Positions 15,748 through 25,008 are shown, counted from the stretch's first letter. The stretch: DNA of 40,004 nt from an uncultured cyanobacterium (GCA_903903925.1 CAIVAU010000006.1:1-40004), one strand, 5' to 3'. The notes: generated by a model from the sequence alone, not told the origin. Made by a program: numbers and translations.

Positions 15748-15956
15748 GGTATAAGTTTTGGAATTGCTGTAATCAAATAGGGAAAAGATATATAGCAGTC
15801 ACTCGCTTTGCTCCAATTCAAAATTCAAAATTCAAAATTCAAGACCTTTGAATTATGGGAATTTCAAGCTACAGAAACTGGGCTTTACTAGTCTCATTAA
15901 TCATTTATAAGCGCTATAGTAAAAATACTTAAACAATCAAACACACTTACTAAAAT

Positions 15957-16080
15957 ATCAGTAATACCTCGAAGGTCATTATATTGATTCAACCTTTAGA
16001 ATGTTGAGCATAAAGGTTTTCCTTGTCAGATTATTCATGATTATGTGACTTAACGTGGCGTCAAAAGCGTCACGTTTTTT
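15957..16080 (+). ncRNA. Candidate small RNA, copy 2
   Basis: Tandem relative of the unit at 15621. Its terminator has stem AACGTGGCG (16052-16060), a 7-nt loop, CGTCACGTT (16068-16076) and a run of six T. The terminator stems of the two copies differ at paired positions while the structure is kept. The TTTAGAATGTT block is identical. The 5' end is unknown. I do not recognise a named cyanobacterial RNA family. Confidence 0.55.
16052..16080 (+). terminator. Intrinsic terminator of candidate RNA copy 2
   Basis: Nine-pair stem with one G-U pair, seven-base loop, followed by TTTTTT. Confidence 0.8.
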
Positions 16081-16261
16081 ATTTTCAAGAAACGCGGGGA
16101 TTGGGGATTGGCGATTGAAGGGGCTCTCTTCTCCCCGCCCTTACAGGAGTGGAGGTGTTTCTTTCATTTTAATTGGTAGGTATGGCTCATAATTGATCAA
16201 CACCTAGTTATAATACCAATTAGTTATTGAATGATTTTTGTGGTGACAATTGAATCTCCCT

Positions 16262-16624
16262 ATGCCAAATATGAAGCCATCCAAGGCTGATCCAGCTATT
16301 CTTATGGCGGTTGCCGACTATTTCAAAGTTCTATCAGAAGTAAGTCGGCTACAGATTTTGACCTGTCTTAAGTCAGGCCCGATGAATGTGATGGATATTG
16401 CGGAGGTGACTGGCTTAGGGCAGGCAAATCTGTCCAAGCATCTGAAAGTGTTAACCCAGATAGGGGTTTTGTCTCGTCAGCCCAAAGGCACTAGTGCCTT
16501 TTACGAGATTGCCGACCCCATGATTTTTGAACTTTGTGAGTTAGCATGCGATAGCATTAGCCAACGTGTGCTAAAACAAGCTGAAAGCCTGAAAGCTCTT
16601 CGGAGCAAAACAGCAGTTTTTTGA
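16262..16624 (+). CDS. ArsR-family winged-helix transcriptional regulator
   Basis: About 120 residues. The central HTH is typical of the ArsR/SmtB family: FKVLSEVSRLQILTCLKSGP, then MDIAEVTGLGQANLSKHLKV and the wing GVLSRQPKGTSAFYEIAD. These regulators are dimers that release DNA when they bind metals or are oxidised. Cys35 (LTCLKSG), Cys92 and Cys96 (LCELAC) are the only cysteines. A pair in helices 2 and 5 recalls thiol or persulfide sensors such as BigR/SqrR, but the spacing differs, so the ligand is unknown. The ATG at 16262 was chosen; a TTG at 16250 is in frame. No obvious target gene is adjacent. Confidence 0.88.
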   Translation: MPNMKPSKADPAILMAVADYFKVLSEVSRLQILTCLKSGPMNVMDIAEVTGLGQANLSKHLKVLTQIGVLSRQPKGTSAFYEIADPMIFELCELACDSISQRVLKQAESLKALRSKTAVF

Positions 16625-16664
16625 ACAAAAACATTCATAACGCGCCCAATGCCCACTCCTAACT

Positions 16665-18605
16665 CTACCTTACAGAGTGTATCACCGCCTGTAGGGTACT
16701 CAGTAATGCCTGGGCGGTAAAAGGTTTTGGCAAGAATCCTTGGATTCCAAGACTCTTGTTTTGAGCCGTAGCCCCATTGATCATGAGTCCACTCATGGCA
16801 ATAATTTTTGAGAGCGAATTCATCCGTTGCACGGTGAGAATCGTGGTAGAACCATCTATCCCTGGCATCATCAGGTCTATCAACACTACACTGATATCAT
16901 GCTTATGTTGAACGTAGAGGGCGAGTGCCTCAACTCCATCGGTGGCGGTTAAAACTCTGTAATTATGGCTTAAGAGGGTCGTTTTAGTAATTTCGCAAAT
17001 TGTCACTTCATCATCTACGACCAAAATCAATTCACCATTGCCGTTTGGTAGTTCTGCTTCGTCTGCTGCTTCGGTTTCAGTGACTTGATTACTCGGTAGG
17101 TACACCTTAAAGGTGCTCCCCTTGCCCAACTCACTGCACACAGTTACAAAACCGCCGTGACTTTTAACAATGCCCATAACAGTAGAAAGTCCTAGACCAG
17201 TCCCCTTACCCAACTCTTTAGTGGTAAAAAAGGGATCAAAAATACGGTCCATAATTTCTGGCGAAATGCCCGTCCCAGTATCAACAATAGTAATGAGAAT
17301 ATAAGGCCCAACTTTTGCATCCACATGTATGTGAGCGTAGCTTTGATCAATCCAAAGGTTAAGAGCGCTAATGTTCAGGGAACCGCCATCAGGCATAGCA
17401 TCGCGAGCATTAACTATTAGGTTCATCAGCACCTGATGGAGTTGAGTTGCATCTGCAAACACCATCCAGAGATCGGGTACTATATCAGTCTGGGTGGAGA
17501 TAGATTTTGGGAAAGTGCGGCGAGCAACCTGCACCACATCGGAAAGCAAATGGCGAACTTGAACGATAGTACGACTGCCCTCCACCCCCCGAGTAAACGA
17601 CAGAATTTGCTTGACTAAATCAGCACCTCGCTTTGCGCTGCCTTCTAAAATCGTCAGCAGTTGCTTACTGCTCTCATCAATGTGGGGAAATTTGAGGGGA
17701 AGCAGTTGAGCAACTGCTAAAATAGGCGTGAGGATATTGTTGAAGTCGTGGGCAATACCGCTGGCGAGAGTGCCTAGGCTTTCCAGTCGTTGGGCGCGAA
17801 GAAATTGCGCCTCCAGTTGTTTCTTTTGAGTGATATCTGTACTGACTGTCAAAATGGATTTGGGGTGACCACCTTCATCGCGCACAAGTGTCCACCGGCT
17901 TTCGACGATGATGTCCGAGCCGTTTTTTGTGACATGCTGCAACTCACCTTGCCACTTACCATCCTGAAACAGCGTTGTTTGTATTTCGTGGAATTGCTGC
18001 AAATCCTGAGACTTATGTAAAAGCTCAGCGGCATCACAGCCAAGAACTTCTACAGCCAACCATCCGTAAAGACGCTCAGCACCTTTATTCCAGAATAAGA
18101 TCTTGTTTTCTAGGTCGCGAACGTAGATCGCGTCCGTTGAGATATCAAGTAGGGCTGCTTGCTCGTATATTCTTTGTGCTGCTTGCTGTAGAGCCTGTTC
18201 CGCAAGATACCGTTTTTGTCGCTCCTCTGCCTCCCGCAACTCTCGTTCCACCGCAGGTACAAGGCGGGTGAGATTGCCTTTGATCAGGTAGTCGTGAGCT
18301 CCAGCTTTCATTGCGGCTACGGCAATATCCTCACCGATGGTGCCGGAGACAATGATAAATGGTAGGTCTACTTTTTGTCTCTGGAGGACCTTCAGGGCTT
18401 CTGGCGCACTGAAGGCAGGCAGACTGTAATCTGCGATCACGATGTCCCACGGCTGCTGATCTAGAGCTGCCTGCATAGCATCTGCGGTATCCACTCTAAC
18501 ATAGGTTATAGTGTATCCACTCCGACGCAGCTCCCTGAGGATCAGGAGCATATCATCTTCACAATCCTCAACGATCAGAACATGCAGGTGGAGGTTCATC
18601 TTCAC
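16665..18605 (-). CDS. Hybrid sensor histidine kinase (REC-PAS-HisKA-HATPase-REC)
   Basis: 646 residues. An N-terminal receiver has phospho-acceptor Asp59 (VIADYSLP) and Lys109. A PAS domain (about 143-260) follows, with [21 protein letters not shown]. The HisKA box has His286 ([13 protein letters not shown]). The HATPase domain shows the N box ([12 protein letters not shown]), DTGTGI and [13 protein letters not shown]-terminal receiver (about 527-646) carries ILVVDDE and LIDLMMPG. No membrane segment, so it is cytoplasmic. It is the last gene of a three-gene signalling operon, 7 bases behind an Rcp-like receiver, so its first receiver may accept phosphate from the upstream light-sensing kinase. 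All catalytic motifs are present. The output is not evident. Confidence 0.93.
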   Translation of the reverse strand: MKMNLHLHVLIVEDCEDDMLLILRELRRSGYTITYVRVDTADAMQAALDQQPWDIVIADYSLPAFSAPEALKVLQRQKVDLPFIIVSGTIGEDIAVAAMKAGAHDYLIKGNLTRLVPAVERELREAEERQKRYLAEQALQQAAQRIYEQAALLDISTDAIYVRDLENKILFWNKGAERLYGWLAVEVLGCDAAELLHKSQDLQQFHEIQTTLFQDGKWQGELQHVTKNGSDIIVESRWTLVRDEGGHPKSILTVSTDITQKKQLEAQFLRAQRLESLGTLASGIAHDFNNILTPILAVAQLLPLKFPHIDESSKQLLTILEGSAKRGADLVKQILSFTRGVEGSRTIVQVRHLLSDVVQVARRTFPKSISTQTDIVPDLWMVFADATQLHQVLMNLIVNARDAMPDGGSLNISALNLWIDQSYAHIHVDAKVGPYILITIVDTGTGISPEIMDRIFDPFFTTKELGKGTGLGLSTVMGIVKSHGGFVTVCSELGKGSTFKVYLPSNQVTETEAADEAELPNGNGELILVVDDEVTICEITKTTLLSHNYRVLTATDGVEALALYVQHKHDISVVLIDLMMPGIDGSTTILTVQRMNSLSKIIAMSGLMINGATAQNKSLGIQGFLPKPFTAQALLSTLQAVIHSVR

Positions 18606-18612
18606 TTTCTCT

Positions 18613-19056
18613 CTAAATAGGCGGTGGCTCGTTCATGAGTAGCCAGTACATTCCTAGCTGGCGGACTGCTTCCGAAAACTGGAGAAAATCCACTGGTTTG
18701 CGGACGTAACTATTGCATCCCAAGCTGTAGCTATTGAGTAAATCCTGTTCTTCACTGGAAGTTGTTAGGATGACCACAGGTAGGAGCCTACTATGTTCAT
18801 TTTCTCGCAGGCGGCGCAAGACTTCAATCCCATCAACGCGAGGCAGCTTTAAATCCAGCAAAACCAGCGCGGGCTTGAAGCGGAGATCCCGACCAGCATA
18901 AGCTCCAGTCCCAAATAAGTATTCTAGGGCTTCAACACCATCATGAGCTACCACAATCTCATTGCTGATGTGATTACGCTTTAAGGCTCGAATAGCCAAA
19001 GCTTCATCATCAGGGTTATCTTCTACAAGAAGAATAACTTTATCTTTTATGCTCAT
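18613..19056 (-). CDS. Rcp1-like single-domain response regulator
   Basis: 147 residues from the ATG at 19056. It is a stand-alone receiver: Glu12/Asp13 (LLVEDNPDDE), phospho-acceptor Asp68 (LLDLKLPRVDG), Thr98/Thr99, Lys110-Pro (VRKPVD). The pattern ILLVEDNPDDEALAIRALK with LEYLFGTGAY matches the Rcp family that partners cyanobacterial phytochromes. Its start codon overlaps the stop of the upstream kinase (ATGA), which strongly suggests it is that kinase's partner. The frame extends upstream to 19125, but that part lies inside the kinase gene and is not coding for this protein. It has no DNA-binding domain. Confidence 0.93.
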   Translation of the reverse strand: MSIKDKVILLVEDNPDDEALAIRALKRNHISNEIVVAHDGVEALEYLFGTGAYAGRDLRFKPALVLLDLKLPRVDGIEVLRRLRENEHSRLLPVVILTTSSEEQDLLNSYSLGCNSYVRKPVDFLQFSEAVRQLGMYWLLMNEPPPI

Positions 19057-20477
19057 GTATCTACCTCCTGTGCTACTAATGTAAAGTAAAAAGTAGCACC
19101 CTGTTCCACAACCCCTTCTGCCCATACACGGCCACCATGTCGATAGACAATCCGCTGTACCGTGGCAAGTCCGACCCCATTGCCCGGAAAATCCCTTGTA
19201 CTGTGCAACCGCTGGAAGGGTCCAAATAACTTGTTGGCGTAGGTCATATCAAAGCCCGCGCCATCGTCTCGAACAAAGTAGACTCTCGTGCCATTGTCTT
19301 GGGCGATCGCTCCCAACTCAATCCGTGCCTGGGTGTGTTTAGAGGTGAATTTCCAGGCATTGTTTAGTAAGTTCACCAACAACACTCGCAGCAGACGAAG
19401 ATCTCCTTGGGCTACCAGCCCTGTTTGAATCACAAACTCTACTTGCCGTTCTGGCTGACTCTGCTGTAGTTCAGTGCAGATCTCTCTAGCTAACAGACTT
19501 AGATTTACTGGTTGCAGTCGCATCTCGGTACGCATCAGCCGGGAGAGGTTGAGGAGGTCATCGATCAATTGCCCCATCTGCTGGGTGGCGGTCCGAATTC
19601 GTCGTAGGTAATCCTGCCCGATTTCGTCCACATGCTGGTAGTAGTCTTCCAAGAGAGCTTGACTAAAGCCATCAATACTGCGCAAGGGGGCACGCAGGTC
19701 GTGGGAGACTGAGTAACTAAAGGCTTCCAGCTCCTTGTTCACTGTTTGCAGTTCAATGACTGCTCGTTGCAGTCCCTGGTTCAGGGCTTGAACTGATTGC
19801 TCTGCTTGCTGACGTTCCAGCACCTCCGCCTTTAGTTCAACTAGGAGTTCCGCATGCTGTAAGGCTACTCCTAGATGGCTAGCAATTTGGGTGACAAACT
19901 CAATCTCCGTTGCTTGCCACTCTCGGGGAGCACGGCATTGGTGAATACAGAGCAATCCCCAGAGGTTTTGACCCTGTAATAGTGGCACTACCAAATTGGC
20001 TCGCACCTGAAATTGTGCCAGAACCTCAATGTGACAGTTGCTAAGCCCACAATTGTAAATATCTGCAACTGCTTGAATCCGACCCTGCTGATAATGGACT
20101 GCAAACTGATCTCCGAAGCAGTGGTCGTGGATCGTTTGGGCGATCGCTGATGGAAAAGCTTGATCCACATCCTCAGATACAAATTCCCCATCGTCCCAGC
20201 CTAAATTTGGGTAGAAGCGAAACATGCCTACCCGGTCTGCTTTCAAGAGTTGGCGAACCTCGGTAGCTGTGGCTTGAAAAATCTTTTCCAGGTCTAAATC
20301 TTCCCGCAGGCGAGCAATCACACCAAACAATGTTTTCTGCTCTTCTACCCGGAAATGTGCCTGATTGACTTCTTGCTCTAGATGTTGCACTTCGTCTGCT
20401 AATATTTGCCTAATTTGCTCAAATGCCGCTTCATCTCGACACAAGTCCCGCAATCTTGCCAATATTTGTGGGTTCAT
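19053..20477 (-). CDS. Cyanobacteriochrome-type GAF sensor histidine kinase (DXCF class)
   Basis: 474 residues: a coiled N-terminal helix (1-55), a GAF domain (about 60-210), then HisKA with His259 (YSVSHDLRAPLRSIDG) and an HATPase domain (LLNNAWKF, DDGAGFD, GNGVGLATV). The GAF has Cys148-His149 in LSNCHIEVLAQFQVRANLVV, the canonical bilin-attachment site, and also Asp118-His-Cys120-Phe121, the second-cysteine DXCF motif, 28 residues upstream as in PixJ-type cyanobacteriochromes. That predicts a covalently bound bilin and short-wavelength (blue-absorbing to green/orange) photoconversion. Known: GAF-HisKA kinases with Rcp partners control light responses. Inferred: this operon is a light-signalling unit. 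No transmembrane segment. Confidence 0.9.
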   Translation of the reverse strand: MNPQILARLRDLCRDEAAFEQIRQILADEVQHLEQEVNQAHFRVEEQKTLFGVIARLREDLDLEKIFQATATEVRQLLKADRVGMFRFYPNLGWDDGEFVSEDVDQAFPSAIAQTIHDHCFGDQFAVHYQQGRIQAVADIYNCGLSNCHIEVLAQFQVRANLVVPLLQGQNLWGLLCIHQCRAPREWQATEIEFVTQIASHLGVALQHAELLVELKAEVLERQQAEQSVQALNQGLQRAVIELQTVNKELEAFSYSVSHDLRAPLRSIDGFSQALLEDYYQHVDEIGQDYLRRIRTATQQMGQLIDDLLNLSRLMRTEMRLQPVNLSLLAREICTELQQSQPERQVEFVIQTGLVAQGDLRLLRVLLVNLLNNAWKFTSKHTQARIELGAIAQDNGTRVYFVRDDGAGFDMTYANKLFGPFQRLHSTRDFPGNGVGLATVQRIVYRHGGRVWAEGVVEQGATFYFTLVAQEVDT

Positions 20478-20560
20478 TGGTCAGCCACTTCTGTAAATAT
20501 GCTCCGAGTACTCAACTGATCTAACACTTTAGCATGAGAGTATGGTAATTACTCAAAAAT

Positions 20561-20755
20561 CTAATCATCTGTCTTTTTCTCTTTAATATAGTTACGAAAG
20601 TCATCTATTGTGAGCTGCTCAAGCCATTGATGACGCTCTTTGGTATAGTCACCATAACCCACTTCTAACTGCTGTAAAAACTTCAGCGTTCCGGCGATTC
20701 CTAAAGCATTAATTAGGGCTTTGTGTCCTCGCTGTCTAATTTCCGTCAATTTCAT
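20561..20755 (-). CDS. Small conserved hypothetical protein
   Basis: 64 residues: LTEIRQRGHKALINALGIAG, then FLQQLEVGYGDYTKERHQWL and LTIDDFRNYIKEKK. Its charged helical composition and clean start and stop look genuine, and I recall similar small cyanobacterial proteins. They are sometimes part of toxin-antitoxin modules, but no toxin gene is next to it here. Function unknown. Confidence 0.7.
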   Translation of the reverse strand: MKLTEIRQRGHKALINALGIAGTLKFLQQLEVGYGDYTKERHQWLEQLTIDDFRNYIKEKKTDD

Positions 20756-20916
20756 CGTTTTCTTTCTCTGTTTGTAAAATATTCATTAACCAAATCCTGG
20801 AATTTTCAACTTCTACTCTTTCAAAGAAGCAAAGATACCATGAAAGTGTTCGGAGTGTATCTGAAAAATAAATTTGCTTCGTGTACCAATAAGAATGAAA
20901 AAATATCAAACCATTT

Positions 20917-21429
20917 ATGCAACTGAGAAATTTGACGGTGGTGGTGGTGCTTTCTTCTTTGCTGACAACTTGGGTCGTAGCTTCCTTGGCAGTTAATGCG
21001 ATCACCTCCTCTGAATCAATAGCTGCTCATCCAATTGTCGTTAGTAAAGCTGAATTCGGGATTTTTCAAGTTGGCAATAACGGTAAAGTTACTTTTATTC
21101 CTACAAATAAAGTGCCACTTAATGAGGGAAATCTATACGGGTGGCGTATTCGGCTTAAGAATTACCAAGGTGAAGTGACATGGCGAGAGGTTTTGCGACT
21201 GCCAAAACTCCCAGAAAGCTGGAGTACAGATAATGGTGAAAACTTCTCCATCACAGCAAATGGTGCCCAAGGAGTGACAACTCGCACGCAGTCAGCAAAA
21301 GACGGTATCATTCAGAACTCCTGGACTATGCTGCACGGCGATCCCATTGGTAAACATACAATAGAAGTCTACATTTATGACCGTCGTCTTGCTTCTTTCG
21401 ACTTTGAAGTGGTTCCAGTCAGAAAGTAA
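20917..21429 (+). CDS. Predicted secreted protein of unknown function
   Basis: 170 residues. A signal peptide or membrane anchor opens the protein (MQLRNLTVVVVLSSLLTTWV, then ASLAVNA). The rest is beta-rich: EFGIFQVGN, PLNEGNLYGWRIRL, VTWREVLRLPKLPESW, NSWTMLHGDPIGKHTIEVYI, SFDFEVVPV. The pattern of a short Gly-rich entry, a GDPxGxH turn and a closing FDFEV strand looks like an immunoglobulin-like fold. I do not recognise the family. It is divergent from the small gene at 20561 and 100 bases before the peptidoglycan-binding protein; both may act at the cell envelope. Confidence 0.75.
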   Translation: MQLRNLTVVVVLSSLLTTWVVASLAVNAITSSESIAAHPIVVSKAEFGIFQVGNNGKVTFIPTNKVPLNEGNLYGWRIRLKNYQGEVTWREVLRLPKLPESWSTDNGENFSITANGAQGVTTRTQSAKDGIIQNSWTMLHGDPIGKHTIEVYIYDRRLASFDFEVVPVRK

Positions 21430-21530
21430 AATTTAAAACATGCATGCTCGGCGACAAGGTGACGGAAGCATCTACCAATAGTAAAATTATACTTTGTCAT
21501 CTTAAGCAAATCAATAAAGATATTTATTTT

Positions 21531-22046
21531 ATGAATGCTAAAATTAGATTTCCGATCAATAGACCGTTCCTCATTCTTGGCTCAAGCGGTCAATCGGTCA
21601 CAGAAATGCAAAAAGTTCTGAATCAACGGTTGGCGGAACTACCATATTTTCAACAAGAGGTTTCTGTGACTGGTTACTTTGGTCAAAACACCCTAATTTT
21701 GGTAAAATACCTCCAGTGCGTTGTATTTTTACCTGTAGATGGCATTGTTGGACCAAAGACTTGGGCTTACTTGGACGAAGGAGTTACCAGTCTACCACAA
21801 CTAAGTTTAGGAAGTACAGGTTCATATGTGAAAGCTGTGCAGGAGGAACTAAAAAGTAGTAAGTATTATTGTGGTGCGATCGATGGTAACTTTGGAACAA
21901 AAACAGCCTTATCTGTCAAAGCCTTTCAAACATCCCAACATCTGACAGATGATGGTATAATTGGTGATCGGACTTGGACTGAGTTAATCAAGTTAGAGAC
22001 TCATATCAAGCGCTGTCACCAAACAAGTTTTCGTCATTTGACGTAA
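21531..22046 (+). CDS. Peptidoglycan-binding domain protein (two PG_binding_1 repeats)
   Basis: About 171 residues from the ATG at 21531. Two PG_binding_1 (PF01471) modules are clear: FLILGSSGQSVTEMQKVLNQ through TGYFGQNT and VDGIVGPKTW, then LSLGSTGSYVKAVQEELKS through IDGNFGTKTALSVKAFQ and DDGIIGDRTW. There is no catalytic domain and no clear signal peptide, so how it would reach the wall is unclear. An upstream in-frame ATG at 21444 would add 29 residues that do not look like a signal either, and neither start has a good ribosome-binding site. The second module is closer to consensus than the first. Confidence 0.8.
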   Translation: MNAKIRFPINRPFLILGSSGQSVTEMQKVLNQRLAELPYFQQEVSVTGYFGQNTLILVKYLQCVVFLPVDGIVGPKTWAYLDEGVTSLPQLSLGSTGSYVKAVQEELKSSKYYCGAIDGNFGTKTALSVKAFQTSQHLTDDGIIGDRTWTELIKLETHIKRCHQTSFRHLT

Positions 22047-22279
22047 AGTTGCTTGGTGTACTTAGAAGTTCCATTGGTTGAGGGGAATAAATTGATTAGC
22101 TATCCCATACACTTTTAGTCAGCTAAATTCTCTTTGTTGGAAGTTGGAAATTGAACTGCTAACCACTTGCTGTTAACAGGTCAGTGTTTAAACTATTACA
22201 CATAATTATGTATCAATATTGTCCTTTGTTTTTAGTCATTAAAAAATAGGAATCCTAATTTTATTTTTTGGAAGTCACG
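22047..22279. other. Intergenic region with direct repeat copy 1
   Basis: No gene. It contains the first copy of the 131-bp repeat (22110-22240) and separates the convergent peptidoglycan-binding and RDD genes. Confidence 0.6.
22110..22240. repeat. 131-bp direct repeat, copy 1
   Basis: It matches 25237-25367 at 125 of 131 positions by hand alignment, without gaps. Both copies begin CACTTTTAGTCAGCTAAATT and end TTTTTAGTCATT. No terminal inverted repeats and no open frame. It contains the palindrome CTGTTAACAG. Confidence 0.9.
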
Positions 22280-23479
22280 TTATGGAGTTTTGCCAAAGGG
22301 TTCTACAATTACAGATGAGTTATTGCCGCCATTGTCACAGTTTATTATTGTAATTGAACTATCAAGCTCTTTTCTAATAATCAAATTATCAGCCTTGTAG
22401 CTTTTGCTCAATTTCTGGGTTTCCACATCAACAGGATTGAAGCCAAGCAAAACCAATCCTTTGGCAGAAGTGTATAGTTGCATTGTTTCATCTACAGTTG
22501 TTAAACCGCCTTTATCATCCGGAAATAGGGATCTCATTTTTCCCGAATACCCGTGCATTTTTAGTCTTGAAACATAAGCAATTCCACCTTGAGTCCAGTC
22601 TAATTTCCAATCAATCTCACCCTGATCGTTCTTGTTGGGCATAAGAAGTTGTAGGGGAGACCCACAAATATTGTATGTGCGAGGAGTAGCGATATCAGTA
22701 ATTTGAATGTTATCAAGTGTCAATCCTTCAAGATGATTGAGGATTTGAGACCGAATTTCTCTAGTCTCTATCGGTGAAGGCGAGGGTGTTTCGGCTGGGG
22801 AGGATAATTCAGTAGGAATTGGCTCAGAAGTAGGGGTAGAATTTACGGTAAGACTATTATTACTTCCTGGAATCTGTGGCAGAATTCCTCTCCCTACGAA
22901 CATCGCCAATATCGCTACAATAATTAGAGGTTTCCAAGGAATTGTGGCCGATGTTCCCCTATCATTGACAACCAAACATCTAGCGATAATATCATGAAGA
23001 GCTTGCTTTTCTGGTGTAAACAATGCCATTATGTAGCCGATAATCAAAGTTAAAAATGAAATAATAAACAGCAATCCAGCTACAGCCCAGTAAGGAGAAT
23101 CATGTCCTCCTGTACTTTCTCCTATACCTCCTATTAATAAACCTATAATCAAAATTACAACCCAAATTACCTTACCAAAATATCTAGCTGTGGCTTGACC
23201 AAAAGAAATTTGATTGCCATGAGTATTGGTGACAGCAATCCCAAGTAACTGTTTGCCTAATGTCGCTTGCAGAGAAGAGCTTTCCATTATAGCAAAGTAA
23301 AGCCAGTTGCTTATAAAAGCCAAAATGTTGTACATAATTGCCTGAGGATTAGCAATTTCATTAGGTTGTCGTCCAAAGGCAATGAAGCCAAAGATTATGA
23401 GAATAATCCCATCAATTAAAACAGCGATAAATCTTTTGAAAAAATTTGCATACTTAGTGGAGTTAGCTGTTGTAGACAT
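22280..23479 (-). CDS. RDD-family membrane protein with C-terminal soluble domain
   Basis: 399 residues. The N-terminal half is an RDD domain (PF06271): the FFKRFIAVLIDGIILIIFGF first helix with the R and D residues, further membrane helices (NILAFISNWLYFAIMESSSL, VIWVVILIIGLLIGG, AGLLFIISFLTLIIGY) and the LGKQLLGIAVTNTHG motif. A fifth hydrophobic segment (LIIVAILAMFVGRG) leads to a Pro/Ser-rich linker and a 150-residue soluble domain with Cys in YNICG and IINCDNGG. It lies one base after the stop of the kinase-RDD gene, so the two are one operon. Both carry RDD domains, which suggests they associate in the membrane. Biochemical role unknown. Confidence 0.85.
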   Translation of the reverse strand: MSTTANSTKYANFFKRFIAVLIDGIILIIFGFIAFGRQPNEIANPQAIMYNILAFISNWLYFAIMESSSLQATLGKQLLGIAVTNTHGNQISFGQATARYFGKVIWVVILIIGLLIGGIGESTGGHDSPYWAVAGLLFIISFLTLIIGYIMALFTPEKQALHDIIARCLVVNDRGTSATIPWKPLIIVAILAMFVGRGILPQIPGSNNSLTVNSTPTSEPIPTELSSPAETPSPSPIETREIRSQILNHLEGLTLDNIQITDIATPRTYNICGSPLQLLMPNKNDQGEIDWKLDWTQGGIAYVSRLKMHGYSGKMRSLFPDDKGGLTTVDETMQLYTSAKGLVLLGFNPVDVETQKLSKSYKADNLIIRKELDSSITIINCDNGGNNSSVIVEPFGKTP

Positions 23480-23480
23480 A

Positions 23481-24779
23481 TTAACCTTTCCTAATTACTA
23501 AAGACCTAGATACTTTGTCATGAAGGGTTTGTCTTTTATTCGTAAACCCCCCTATAAAGAACCCAATGAAAATAGTTGTGTAAGAGAGTAATTTACTAAT
23601 ATGCCTTTTAACAGCTTGTTCCCAAGAAACCTTATTTCCATTGAGGTCAGTAACAATAATTCCCAATGCTATCTTACCCAGAGTTCCCTGATAGCGCGAA
23701 CTTTCCATGACAGTACAATAGAGGAAGCTTAGTATTATATAGTAGGTTATAATTCTACCCCAAAATTCCGATTCATTTTTACTATTAGGAGATCCGAATT
23801 GGCTAAAGTCCAAAAATAAACTACAGACAATTAAGATAGTTTTATCAATAAAATCTGCTGCAAGCCTTCTCCAAAAGCCTGCATATTTAATTAAGGGTAG
23901 TGGGGGTAACGGTTTTGTTGGCGGTGGAGGGTTGTATACAGTTTTTGTCAACTCCCGGACTGCTTGCAATGCTTGTGATGCCGAGTGATAGCGCTGGTTG
24001 GGATTGTAGTGTACCATCATGTCTAAAACATTTGCTAAATCATCCCTGACATATACCTGATTTCGCCAGATAACATTCCCAGTATAAGAGTCTAGAAGTT
24101 GTGTCGGTTTTACACCCGTAAGGGCTTCAAGAGCAATCATTCCTACGGCATAAATATCGCTGCATAGCATTGGGTTTTGCCGTAGCTGTTCCACAGGCAT
24201 ATATCCTGGTGTACCAATCACAAAAGTTGTAGAAACTACCTGTCCTTGGGTGTTAAAGACTTGAGTACTGACTTCTTTAACAGCTCCAAAGTCGATTAAC
24301 ACAATCTTCTGGTCAATTCTACGTCTGATTAAATTCTCAGGTTTTAAATCGCGGTGAATTACTTTCTGACTATGGACGAACTCTAGGACTTCTAAAATAT
24401 CCCGCAATAGGAAAATAACTTGAGTTTCATGCCATTGTCTACTAGGACTCAATTCTGGGCGAAGATTATTGCCATCAATAAACTCTTGAACTAGAAAAAA
24501 TTCATGGTTCTCTTCAAAAAAAGCTAAAAGTCTGGGAATTTGGTCATGTGTTCCAAGTCTTTGCAGCGCTGTTGCTTCCCGATTAAAGGACTGCTGCAAC
24601 CACCTCATCGTGGACTGATTAGTGTTTTGAGGTTTGAGTCTTTTAATAACGCATTGATAGTTTCCTGGTTGACCCTGATCTATTGCCAGATATGTCTCAC
24701 CTATGCCACCCTCTCCTAGTTTGCCTGTAACGTAGTAGCGTCCGCCAAGTGTTTTCCCAATCAGAGATGCCCCAAACAT
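23481..24779 (-). CDS. Ser/Thr protein kinase fused to an RDD membrane domain
   Basis: 432 residues. Residues 13-275 are a eukaryotic-type kinase: Gly loop GEGGIGETY (22-30), Lys46, HRDLKPEN (142-149), DFG (163-165), and the activation-segment end GTPGYMPVEQL. All catalytic residues are present, so it should be active. After a Pro-rich linker (NPPPPTKPLPPLP), residues about 295-432 form an RDD domain with FWRRLAADFIDKTILIV and LGKIALGIIVTDLNG. The kinase is thus anchored to the membrane on the cytoplasmic side. It overlaps nothing upstream and is followed after one base by a second RDD protein, a plausible substrate or partner. Confidence 0.93.
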   Translation of the reverse strand: MFGASLIGKTLGGRYYVTGKLGEGGIGETYLAIDQGQPGNYQCVIKRLKPQNTNQSTMRWLQQSFNREATALQRLGTHDQIPRLLAFFEENHEFFLVQEFIDGNNLRPELSPSRQWHETQVIFLLRDILEVLEFVHSQKVIHRDLKPENLIRRRIDQKIVLIDFGAVKEVSTQVFNTQGQVVSTTFVIGTPGYMPVEQLRQNPMLCSDIYAVGMIALEALTGVKPTQLLDSYTGNVIWRNQVYVRDDLANVLDMMVHYNPNQRYHSASQALQAVRELTKTVYNPPPPTKPLPPLPLIKYAGFWRRLAADFIDKTILIVCSLFLDFSQFGSPNSKNESEFWGRIITYYIILSFLYCTVMESSRYQGTLGKIALGIIVTDLNGNKVSWEQAVKRHISKLLSYTTIFIGFFIGGFTNKRQTLHDKVSRSLVIRKG

Positions 24780-25008
24780 GAAGATACCCTTGGATTTATG
24801 AGGATGACCAAACCTGACTAAAGTTGTGATATATCTTTACCTCAAAATATAACATGATTTTAGTACAAAAATTTTGATTGATACTTTTTTTAATAAACGT
24901 CTGCTACCAGCGCTCAAAGGTTTCTTGTCCCATCTCCTCAGCATCTGTGACAGTGCCAAAAATTAGGTAGGCAATCCAGAACAATATATAGTTAAAGAAC
25001 TTTTATCT

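Larger units (their letters stand above)
15383..16261. other. Intergenic region with two tandem small-RNA-like units
   Basis: About 880 bases without a gene. It contains two related transcript-like units (15621-15747 and 15957-16080) and, between them, AATTCAAAATTCAAAATTC tandem repeats (about 15815-15842). A run of AAAAGTTAAAAGTTAAAA lies at 15434-15455. The rest is AT-rich and featureless. Confidence 0.6.
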
